This document shows positions 22,858 through 34,200 of a stretch of DNA of 64,000 nt, piece after piece. The notes beneath the pieces were generated by a model. It saw only the letters and a list, made by a program, of their open reading frames with translations. It had not been told where the DNA came from and searched no databases. Source of the stretch: Haliotis asinina (Eukaryota > Mollusca > Gastropoda > Lepetellida > Haliotidae); assembly GCF_037392515.1 (NCBI RefSeq), contig NC_090288.1:8652969-8716968 (forward strand), in the 5' to 3' direction. The first letter of the stretch is position 1, and each line of letters opens with the position of its first letter. The position numbers were made by a program, and so were the translations under genes.

Positions 22858-24671
22858 CGTTTCAGGGGTTACAATCCGCATTGAAGATTTTTTTGCACCA
22901 CAGAACCCCCACCGCTCGCTCCACCCACCCACCCCTTCACATTCAGGGAAGAATCCTAACTATACAAACACAAACAAGACTATAATTACTCACAGAATGT
23001 GAATCTACATTTATCTTCAGTCACAGCCTTTTCCCGTTCATTATTGTCATGTTTGTGTGTTAAGCAGGGACAGTCAAGTTCATCAGCGCGCCCTGTCATG
23101 AACAACACACTCTCCTGCTGACCTTCCTTCATCGCAAAGATAAGCGGTGATATCGCTGGTTACTATTATGCTCTAGGGTCATTAAAGTAGCACATGTTTT
23201 CGTTACAGGTAACTGTCGGCTTTTCGCAAACAGAAACGTGACGTGAATACCTACTCATTTTTATCCTAACGATCTGATCCTTATAGGTATGTTTTATCAA
23301 TAATTCGCCTTTTAGGATCCACGGAATCTGAATCTGGAAATATTCAAGACTGATCTTTCCACAGCACGAACGCACATTTTATAGAAATAAATACACACTG
23401 CCCTGTAGTTGTCCGGGTGGGGGCTATTAACCCAGGGGGCAGCTGTCCTCCGGGGGGCACAATGGAGGGGGGGGGGGGGGGGGGCAGACTCACTCCAAAC
23501 TTGGAGTCTTTTAAGAACGCCCTGAAGACATTACTAAAGCCTAACTGACAGTTCCCTTCTTATGTAAATAGATTTTTAATGTGTCATGAGTGTGCATGAG
23601 TTCAAATGCAGGCCTATGAAAACATTTCTTTTCTGAACCATCAATTAGGCTAAATACAAAAAGCGAAATGTTTCACGGGCATCTGCCACCTTTATTTGGG
23701 CAAGTAACATTTTTATTGCCATTTAAGAAAAATATTTTTGACTTTGCAGCGTCCCGATCATCCATTTGTCCACTATAAGAATGAGTGTGTGTAAGGACGA
23801 GTATGACTGCCTGTACAACCTCTTAACACGTACTAAACTTCCCAAGCTATATTTCTGAGAGAAAAAAATGTGAAAATATGTTCTTCCCTCGTTATCAAAA
23901 CTTACAAAATGTCGTACCGCCCTCGTCACCTTTGAAAAAAATGCGGCGAGAAACATATAATTAGTGCAGCCTTATGTCGTCTCCCTTTTGTGCGATGTCT
24001 CATGCCATAACATCTCGCTGTTCGAAAGTGACATTCCTTTGTCTTGTCACACTAACGACGTCTGACGGAAAACTTATGCCACGGTACCGTAGATGGCGTT
24101 AAACAACAAAATCTTACCCAGACATTTGCTGTAAATATTGATGTGGGGTTGTCCATATTTCTCTTAGATGACTGTCCCTCCCCCTGACTACGCCCACAAC
24201 CACCTCCTCAGCATCTGCTACCAGCTTCATCCTGACAAAGCCACCAACGACGACGCTCTTGCTGACTGCAGCACAAGAGGAGAAGACTGTTGTTATCCAC
24301 AGTGAGGACAAGCAGAATCACGTTGTCAAGCAGAACCACGTCGTCAAGCAGATCACGTCGTCATCAGGTTTATCATAATTAAATCATCGCCCAATTCTTA
24401 ATCTTTCTGTCTGTGTAATATACAGTTTCCAAACGTTTTAATCAGAAAAAAAACAAAGACACGTTTCAGTGAATCAAATTACATTTACAGATTTTGGGTA
24501 TTCTCGAAAGACAGACCTGGTGTTTTTTTTTTTGCTGGTAGGCCATATCTTTTTGCTCTGTTTTGTTTCACTTTCTACATGTATATTGTTTAGCAGACTG
24601 AGTATAAAAGAAACAAAAGTACTGCCCGTATGTGTATATGAAAGTGGCTAATAAAGATTCTGTATTTCTAT

Positions 24672-24800
24672 ATGGATGGTGGTTTGAGCGTCCGGGGTCG
24701 ATTCCCCATATGGTAACAATGAGTGAAGCTCATTTCTAGTTTCTCCCACCGTGATATAGCTGGAATATTGCTAAAACTGGCGTAAATTCACACTCTCTCA
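24672..24800 (+). mobile_element. tRNA-derived SINE (head family), diverged
   Basis: GGGTCGATTCCCCATATGG (B-box-like), GTGAAGCTCATTTCTAGTTT, CACCGTGATATAGCTGGAAT and ATTGCTAAAACTGGCGTAAA, ending in a CTCACCTACTCACT tail. Confidence 0.7.
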
Positions 24801-25496
24801 CCTACTCACTGTGTTTCTGTCGATTAAATGAAATATTCTGCGTCGTTCCTATGGGGTAAATGAAAGATTCTGCGTTTCTAGTGAGTAAATGAATCAGCTT
24901 GAAGAGGATGACGTCTTTCTGGATGCAGTATTACCATTTCTTGTGTCGTCAATTCTGAAATGGTCCCCAAATTAGTTAACATTGAACAATAGACACATTG
25001 CTGAAATGAAATCAGACAGTGACTTAAATGACACAGTCTTATCTTCAGAGAGTGACAGAAAATGCATGTGTATATAAATGTTGAAACAAATTTAGAATCT
25101 GTGATCTTGTGGTTTTATAATATTAAATGGTGGCACCACTGTTCAAGTGGGTTAAATCTATCCTGTTCGTGTGTCAGAAATCCTTCAACTCTTAGTCATA
25201 CATTTACAAACAGATGAGATCATTGTGTATTAAGGTATTTAATTATAGTGACTCGTCCTTCTTTTCAGGCACTAAAAACTGCAGTTATATCATCGATGGG
25301 CTGAAAGCTGCCAAGGAGGGACAGTCGGTATTTCATGATGGCCGGAATATGACGTTCTTTTGGACTCTGAGCAATCCCACGAACATCACAGACAGGAATC
25401 ATATTATCCTTAAGAGAATTAACAACTTTTTGGGGAGAATAGGCAAGGGAACGACAAATGTTACATTTGTGAAAAAGATATGTGACATGCAATTGA

Positions 25497-25600
25497 TGTC
25501 AGTCACTGGATTGCCTGGTCCAGATTTGATTTATCTACAGACTACTGTCATGCAGCTGAAATCGTGCCGAAAGCGTCATTTAACAACACACACATGAACT
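25497..25600 (-). mobile_element. SINE-like fragment, reversed
   Basis: CAGTCACTGGATTGCCTGGTC, AGATTTGATTTATCTACAGAC and TCATTTAACAACACACAC. It lies inside, and so explains, the end of an open frame at 25214-25597. Confidence 0.55.
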
Positions 25601-26179
25601 TTATTCATGCATGAAATGCATGTTTGATGTGGACAGACACGTCATGCTAAACAATATCTGAGCAATCAATTCTTAGAAACGTGGTGATATGCAGAAAGGT
25701 CTTATGTAGTAAGTATGTACGGATAACAAACAACAGACAATGAGATGTAGTGGGAAGTAACTTGATACCCTGTGTTATCTAGTTTAGCTGTTTGCAGAGA
25801 GCTCATGTAACCGTTACATAATTGTCACATAAAAACATTCATGACACACTAGGACTTCTAACTGCATCGACGGAGTCATTTTGGATGAGACCAGGCAAAG
25901 TAGTAGATGTGGCGGATTGTAAGAACAGTCCCAATAACCAGGATGCCTGTATATGAATACGCAAATACCACTTAAACATAGGTGAGCCCATCTAAATAAC
26001 GTGAAATACAATCAACCTTTCACTTCATCATAACATACGTGTTCCTGTGGCTTGGGTTCAACTGTTTGTTGTTCAACGCCGCACTTAGCAATATCCCAAG
26101 AAATGGAGGCGATATTTGAATGATATCAAGACAAGGCTGTAATTCAAGTCAGACTGAAATTCAAAGTTGTGTGACTGAC

Positions 26180-26796
26180 CTACAGGTTCCACTACACTAT
26201 ATCAATATGACATGCTGCCCGAGCGAGGGCCGTACTCTGATCAGTGTTCCAGACAGCTAGGCATTATGCATCTCCTCACTTAATACTTTCTGACAAACTT
26301 CATCAACCAGCCTTACATATGTCAAGATGCTAAAGCTGCTTAATGTGAAATCTCTCCAATATCTGGCCTGTATTCCATGATTTCGGTCGTTCAAAATATA
26401 TTCTGGGTTGATATGATCTAGGCAGCCCCAGTCATGTATAGAATCAACCCATGACCCCCTTCTTTTGTGAAATAGGAGTAAACTCCCATGGTATATACAA
26501 GATTTGAAAACTTTCTCTATGAAAGCAGAAATGCATTTTTGCAAAGCTTTGATGAAGTAGACATGGTGTAACTCTTACACCTCTATCAGTGCAGCAAATC
26601 TCTTTATTCTTTTGCCATAATAGATAGGTTGGACAGAAAAAATATTGAGGTTTCATGCAGTTTTATTTCTTTTCTGAGAAGTTACATGTATATACAGTAC
26701 ATAAATCACAGATTGGCTTTGTGCAGATGCAGACCATTTTTCTACAGGTTCCACTACACTATATCAATATCACATGCTGCCCGAGCAAGGACCGTA
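26180..26796. repeat. Pair of 55-bp direct repeats flanking about 507 bp
   Basis: CTACAGGTTCCACTACACTA... occurs at 26180-26234 and 26742-26796 with 3 differences. The interval contains the unrecognised minus-strand open frame at 26257-26544. It could be a small mobile element or a tandem duplication; neither is proven. Confidence 0.6.
26257..26544 (-). other. Unrecognised open reading frame, 95 codons
   Basis: Open on the minus strand with a diverse amino-acid composition (Trp, Cys and charged residues; includes RYWRDFTLSSFSILTYVRL) and no low-complexity bias. No splice sites, promoter or family resemblance can be assigned. It lies between two 55-bp direct repeats. It may be a fragment of a mobile-element protein or a chance frame; no function is proposed. 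Confidence 0.25.
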
Positions 26797-27117
26797 AACA
26801 ACTCAAACGGACAGAGGCCTGTGACAGCTGTGATTGGATGAAATAGTGTAAGATGTGTATGTGTTTTAAAAACACATCCACCCTTTTATTAAAACTGACC
26901 ACAATTTTTAAGTATTTAGTGCTGTCATTTTTATCACCATGGGTTATGCTTATGTGTGTACATATATTTTGAAGTAGGTGGCATTCGGTGCGGAGCTGGG
27001 GAGTGATGTGTTCCGCTTCCTGTGCTTGGCAAATGTGCCGGACAAATTGGCCACAACTTGTGTTTTATTGTAGCTTAGAGGCCAGACTGTGCCCATGTGT
27101 ACATGGAATGGCTGTTG

Positions 27118-28250
27118 ATAGCCAGATATGTACATGGTTCTATAATCAATCAGTGAGGACAGAAGTTGGAATAGAAGTTGTAAAACAATTATGATAAGGA
27201 GGTATAAACACAACAGAGTGATAGACAGCTAATTAATTGACAATAGAATCGGCTTTTGTTTATCACGAATAACATTCAGTCTGTATTTGGACATGCTATA
27301 TTTAGTATTTGGTTCTGTGTCATGTTCATTTCCTAGATACCTACATTTTCGTCAGTTTACACCCTTTTAGTGTACAGGATATAGTAGAAACAAAACTTCA
27401 TTACTTCGATAAATGTTCGGGGAGTATACTACAAAATGACAGTCAAACGTACAGATATAAGCGTTTGTATAGATGTCAGAGTGAAACATACATCTTGATT
27501 GTTCTGTGCAAAAATAGTAACCCATTCACGTAGACATACTTCCATATAGAATGACGTACCATTAAGTACACAATGATGAAACATGCATACAACTAAATGG
27601 ATTTCTTGCCTTCAGTGTATATCACCCATGTTTTTATTACAGGACAAATCTTATGGATAACAACGTCTTGGATTTATTAAATGCCTTTGAAGAATCACCT
27701 ATGTTTCTGTTCAGATTAATAATGATGACTATAAGCGTGAATAAAAAGCTGATTGTTATATTGACAGGGCGTCATGTTTTGGCGATGACAATTAATTTGG
27801 AAAGCAGATGAAGTAGGACCGTTTCATCTATCTGTTGTCTCCAGTATACAGCGACAAAAGTAACGATAGAACCGCATGGCTGGAGGTGACGATAGAGCCA
27901 CATGTCTGGAAGTGAAGCCAGAACCACATGGCTTGAGGAGACGATAGAATCACATGGGCCGAGGAGATTATAACGTCACATGGCTTGAGGAAACGATAGA
28001 ACCACAAGGCTAGAGGAGACGATAGAAGCACATGGCTAGAGGAGACGATAGAACCACGTGGCTAGAGGAGATTATAGAGCCACAAGGCTAGATGAGAGGA
28101 TCATCCTTTGTGCCAAACGGTCTGTAGATATGACAAAGCAGACACTCTTTATATTTAAACACATGCAACTAATGTATGCTTAGAAAAAAACAAATTATTC
28201 TTGCGTTTAAGTACATGTGGACATCGTCTGAATTGGCACATCTTCCCATC
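27118..28250. repeat. Downstream part of duplication block 1 (3' flank of gene C)
   Basis: From GCCAGATATGTACATGGTTC onward it matches 45675-47214 downstream of gene D, including GGATAACAACGTCTTGGATT (27655 and 46228) and GGGCGTCATGTTTTGGCGAT (27768 and 46341). At about 27870-28100 it contains roughly nine imperfect 27-bp units like ACGATAGAACCACATGGC. No protein gene recognised. Confidence 0.75.
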
Positions 28251-31200
28251 TTACGCAAATCTCTTTTTGATGACAACCTGATAGCGGTTGGGCATACGCG
28301 AGAAGCTTCCTTCTGGTTCAAGGTCAGGGGTCACTCCGTCTGGTAGTCGAATCTCAAATGACCTCATGAACGAGGCCAAGAGAACATGCAGTTCCGGTTT
28401 GGCCAACGATTCCGCCATACACGCTCTCTTGCCGACGGAGAAAGGCATCCAACTTTCACAATTCGATGCAAACCTTCCGGAATCGTCCAGGAAACGTTCG
28501 GGATTAAACACTTCCGGTTCCTTCCAGTGTCTGGGGTCATGGTGGATAGCGTAGATATTGGCCATCACCATCGTCCCTTTAGGAATCTCGTAGCCAGCTG
28601 AGGAAATATGTCGGAAAGAATTTCAAATTAAAAATACAATGAACAGTGCGAATGACTTACGTGGGCGGCTGGGTTTGGGGCATATTGGTGAGTGAGGTAG
28701 GGTGTTCACAGCTTTGAACAGAATTTCAGGATAAGACTAATGAAATTAGAAATTGCAAAGACTAAGGGGACAATTTCGAGGTTCGATCCTTCTGTCTGTG
28801 GATCCTGGACAGTTCATGAGTGCAGTTCTGGTATTTGGCAATTCTAACTACGGTGCACATATCAGTAACATATATTTAACAGCATCACCTAGCAAAATCC
28901 AAAATCAGTACTGTGTTACTGCCAGTGTTTTCAGACACAAATGATAGCGCAAATCTGAACCAACTATAAATACGTATATTATTAAGCCCTAAATCTATTA
29001 TTAACGTAGCGTTCTGCACTGCTCCCGTCTTACCGACAGTTGTATCACAAGTGGTTGAGTGGGGGAGACTCAGAGGTGCCACTGTCCCTCTTCGCATGCT
29101 CTCATAGAGCACGGCATTGGTGTATGGCAGCATGTGTCGCTCCGACAGCATCGGCACTCGCCGTTCACCTGTCAATGAAAATTGTTCAGAAACAACCCCT
29201 ACTGACAGTTTATCCCTTTAAACGAGTGGCTGACTAGTTGAACACTTCAGGCATTAACAGATTTCCATAGGCAATGTTAGTTGACAAAATTCGAGTGTTA
29301 TCAGTTAATACAAATTCTGCAAATACAAATTAGGTATTTATCACAGTTTTTTTCAGCTTCACTCAAGTATGATGTCACTTTCCAAGCAGCAGATATTGAT
29401 TAATTACAAATACAAAAGTGTGGTTATTTACAAGGGTATTTACCACTAGGTAGATGATAGAAAAGGAAAATCTGGACCTAACTACTACTGTTTTGTAACA
29501 GGTGGTTTCAGTTTAAATAATCGATGAATTTTAGCTGCATCCCGGTTTATCCGCAAATCCGCTCATCACGCGATGTACAACCGATATAAGAAGTGTAAAT
29601 TCTGGTGTTTGGTGCCGTGGAAAAGTTGGCAATTGTATTATTTTAATTAGATCTGGGATGTACGGTTCACAACCCTTAAGATACAATCGCCCAGACATTT
29701 TCTGTTATGATTACAGTTTGAAGGAGGGTAGTCTAGTAGATATGACGAGAATAGTTAGTGACAGAACTGAAGTACAATGCAATTCCACGAATCACAATAA
29801 CCATGTGTTTATTTTTTCGTCAAGTGCACGACTTGGCTATTCATGTATTGGTGACAGAATGCGTCACCATTTACCCACGGCGGTTTTAAATTACCTCGTT
29901 TACTTGAAGATATTGAAGCTGACTAATCATTTCATAAACGTTTAATCATGTCAAGGAAATCCTTCACTCTTGTTGAGACACCTGCCGCTGAGACATCTGA
30001 CATTAGAAAACAGGATAAGAATGAATTTGGAAGTACTTTTAGTCTTGCATCACGCCAACTAAACATTGATCTTTAAGATGACTAAAATGTGAGAATGAAT
30101 TTATTTCTAAATATGGATGGAAAACCTGACAATACTTTCAAATTCGTGTATTGAATTAATTAGACTTTTAACTTTATTATTCATGTGAACATTTTCTAAC
30201 GCAAGTAAACGTTCTTATAACTTCGAATTTTGGTCTTATAAACCAGTTTCCTAATTAAAGATTTAAAACAAAAATTACCGATTCTTTCATTTTTATCAAA
30301 ATATTGTGCATTTTTTAATATAGTCCCTAGGCTTAAATATGTCAAAAATATTTCATCACTGGATCAGTGATTTCCTGGGGCTTAATGTCTTCCTCCAGAC
30401 AGGGTACCAGTCTTATGCTGTTCGTAACTATGCGATCACGGCGCTGCGACAGGCGTGAATACGCTATATGCTGTAGGGGTATATACCACAGCTTCCTGCT
30501 TTGGGACACTTGGGTTGATCAGTGTATCTTACAGCATCGTTGGCAAAAGCTGTCTGTGATAAACTTAACAAATTCCAATTTAAATTGACACTGACACGAA
30601 ATGACTTGACATCTAAATGTTTTCCTACCCAACACACTGTCCACTTCCGCATGCAGTTTCGCCTGTACTTCCGGGTATGCGGCTAGATACAGGGCTGTCC
30701 AGTACAGAGTCTGTCGAGACGTGTCCAGTCCCGCTGTTGTGGAAAAGTTTATAACGTATATTACGGTAGACATTGTGTTACGAGTGTGTTTTTTCTGTAT
30801 ATTTTGTTATTAATTAAAGGTCACATGCAACGTAAAATACAACTTTGCAGATTCTGGTACCTTTCGGTGTGCACTTACCGAAACAAATCATAAAAAATGC
30901 CAATTCAACCTGTAAAGTTGAAAAAAAACGCGATGAAAAAAAGCCCGCGAAATCGGAGTTCAAACGTTTCACTAAATTCCCCCCAGCGCTGGGGGGAAAA
31001 CTGGTTTCAACAGCTGTGCTGCGCTGCGTCCATAACGCATGCGCAGTGAATAGGTTCGCGGAGCTTGAAACAGTATGCATGCCCAGCGTCTGAGGTCGTG
31101 AGCAATAGTCTAATCTCGGTTGTACACAAACAAGTACATAATCTACTCGTTACGTAAAACAACTTGTTGACTGTGGAAAGCAGTCTCTGTCACAGAGAAA

Positions 31201-34200
31201 ACTCAGTGTCTCGTTTATTCACACCTATATGTCTGTCTGCCTGTCTGCTAAAGACAACATGCAATACACAGCTTCAATCATTGACAACGTGCAATTTGAA
31301 CTTAACACCTATCAGACTATACGACATAAAGAAAATAAGTTGATTTATGACTCGTGCACCCGAGTCCCGTGTCTGCCACATTATGTAATTAGGCACGTGT
31401 GATACACATGACATGTTTTTATGTCTGTGGGTTGCAAACAAACTACATTCAATTTATTCGGATGACTGGATGTGACGGAAACTTGTGCAAACTCCAGATT
31501 CCAGTCCTGTTTTGTACTTGGACGAATGACAGATGGCTGGAGCCACGCAGTAGTTTACCATCTCTACTGACATGATTTTTTATTGGATCGAGCGCAAATT
31601 CAGAGAACATGTATTTTCAAAACCTAACATCTCTATATACATTCGTCATGGATATCGACTTCTTTTGGTGTATATGATTTTGCTTGACAACAGAATATGA
31701 ATCCATACTGAAACGACGCATCAAGTACACAAAAAGAAGTTGTTATCCACAAAAAATCTTACTTTCTTGTGACTATACTTCTAAAATGCCCATCAAACAG
31801 ATCATCTTTCTGTACACACAATCAGGGAGCCTATATAGAGAGTATCCCTGACACAATGAACCCTCAGCATGTCAGCAAATGGAACAGCCAATCAGAATCC
31901 GTCGTTACACTTGAGTGCATATCCACCCGCTATGACTGGGTTCGGTCTCCCGAGGGCTTCGTTTCGGGGGAAGTAAGCCCAAGTACAAAATATTGCACTT
32001 TTGAATCGCGATTGTACGCTTATAATTGTGTTTATTTGTTTTTTAAAAGCAGCAATGTATATTATATGTCATGAATAAGTGATAAATGTGTTTTAATTAT
32101 GTTTGATTTTTTGGTTGCATGTGACCTTTAAGTAATAATTATTATTGCTGTAGTTGTAATTGGGGCACAACGTTTAGTGTTTCGAATAATAATTATGATG
32201 GGTCACATTTCGTATAATAGATGGTCAACACTTTTAGGATTCTAGTTTTCCGGAAATTATCTGCTCTTGGTTGTCTATTTGCTGACTTCCGGGAAGCTGC
32301 TAGAGTATTCTACAGTGTTGGCGATGGTCGTAGGTGCCCGAACTTTCGGGAAATCGCTGAATAGTTGCAGTGCTGCGGGGGACACACATTCACATAACTG
32401 GAGGATATACATCACTGCTTCGCGCTTCATAGCCGCCGTCAGACCGCTCGCCCTGTTTACATTCTGCATAACTGATTCTCTCTCGCACTAAGACTTTGGT
32501 GAGTTTGCTATATTATATACTCATGGAAAAAATTAAGGGAACGCATGAAATAGGCGTGACTTTCAATCTTTGAAACAGTAAGAGAAAAGTTCATACAGAT
32601 GAAAAGGCTTATGTCAAGTGATGAAAATCAATTTCGGGTGTGTCCCCCATGTCTCTGGAGAACTGCTTGGCATCGTCGCGGCATGCTGCGAATGAGTGTA
32701 CGGATGGTACCAATCGGAATTCTACGCCATTCTTCCTGGAGAGCCACGAAAAGTTCAACCAAATTGTTGGGTTGAACAGGTATGTCCCGAACATTGCGAC
32801 CAAGAACATCCCAAAGATGTTCGATGGGGTTAAGGTCAGGACTTTTAGCCGGCCATTGCAAAACCTGCTGTACGCGCAAAGGGGATCACAGTCGGGTTCC
32901 AGATCTCGTCACGATATCGTACACCTGTTATCCTGCCATCAACAAGCACAAGATCTGTTTTGTGGTTACACCATAACAGACCCCCCTCCATAACGATCAT
33001 GTTGTTTGATGGTGCAGGCGCGTCTCCAAACTTCATTTCGACCGTCATTTTGGTCTAGTTTGTCACGTGTAAATCTAAGGGCATGTACCTTTAGGAGCAT
33101 CTAGTGCACGTGCATGGAAAGCATTAGTGAACTGCTCTTCACGGAAACGATAATACACAGCGCTGAAGTTAGTAAACAGAAATTTTGAATTGCCCTAAGA
33201 AACATGCGTTCCCTCAAATTTTTCCATGAGTATATTTGAATGACTACAACGAGATAGGGTGGTCAGACTCACTCACTTATTTGATTGGCACGTCATCGTA
33301 ACCCTGTTGCGTGATCAATGCTAATACCGTTGATCACTGGATTGTCAGAAACATGCGTTACTTTAAAATTTTCCATGAGTATATATTTGTGACCCATTGC
33401 CATTTGCCTCACTTGTATGGTGTTTGAAATCAGTATTGTGAAACTGACTTGTGACCTTGTATGACTTGCTCTCTTTGCGAATAATAATAATAATATTTGA
33501 ATGTTTTTTTACTTGCCTTTCTTCTGTTTTGCTGGGTCACAGGGGATCACTTACACCGTTTGTCACGGCAACGTCTTAACCGTAATAATTGTAAAAAGAC
33601 AATAAAACGTAAACATAAATGGGGATTTAATAATCACAATTTAAATACGATATGTCTTTACAGTTAGGCTCGATCTTGAAGATACATAATTCTATATTGA
33701 CAAAAACAATAATATAATTGCACCTGATCAATTTACCGACATGTTTCAAACATATTTGTTTCAAGTAATAGCGATGCTTTTAAAGAACTTGATAAATGTT
33801 TTGATTACCTCCGAAAACATCTGCCACTGTCTGACCGAGATGCGTGTTGGTGATCTGTGCTAGAAGCTCCGGATCCTCCTCCTCCTCAGCCTCTTTCTGG
33901 GCAATCAACATGGCGTCTGTGAAGTCACGTTGTGTATCTGAAAATCCAGCGATTATCAAGTCTTGTGGAAATATATACACAAGATGAATATTACACATCA
34001 GGCATGCGTTTTTCTATATTTTTTTTGAAAAAAAATACTAGTATGTTTTATACCTGTAAAGTTACCCATTCCTTCAAAATCTGCACTCAGATCTTCCCAA
34101 AGCAGGGCTCCACTCAAAGGAATGTTATCAGATACAGGTATACCACCGTGATACGCAGATTGAAGTGGTTATCTCATGATTTTGTTCAGACAAGAGTGTG

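Noticed and set aside
24114-24311. Minus-strand frame with a good donor site (GTAAGA) and GC-richer codons
   Set aside because: No ATG start in frame and no neighbouring exon; it also overlaps a plus-strand frame from 24168 of similar quality, so coding strand and status cannot be decided.
25214-25597. 127-codon plus-strand open frame
   Set aside because: Its last third is a reversed SINE-like element; no recognisable domain in the rest.
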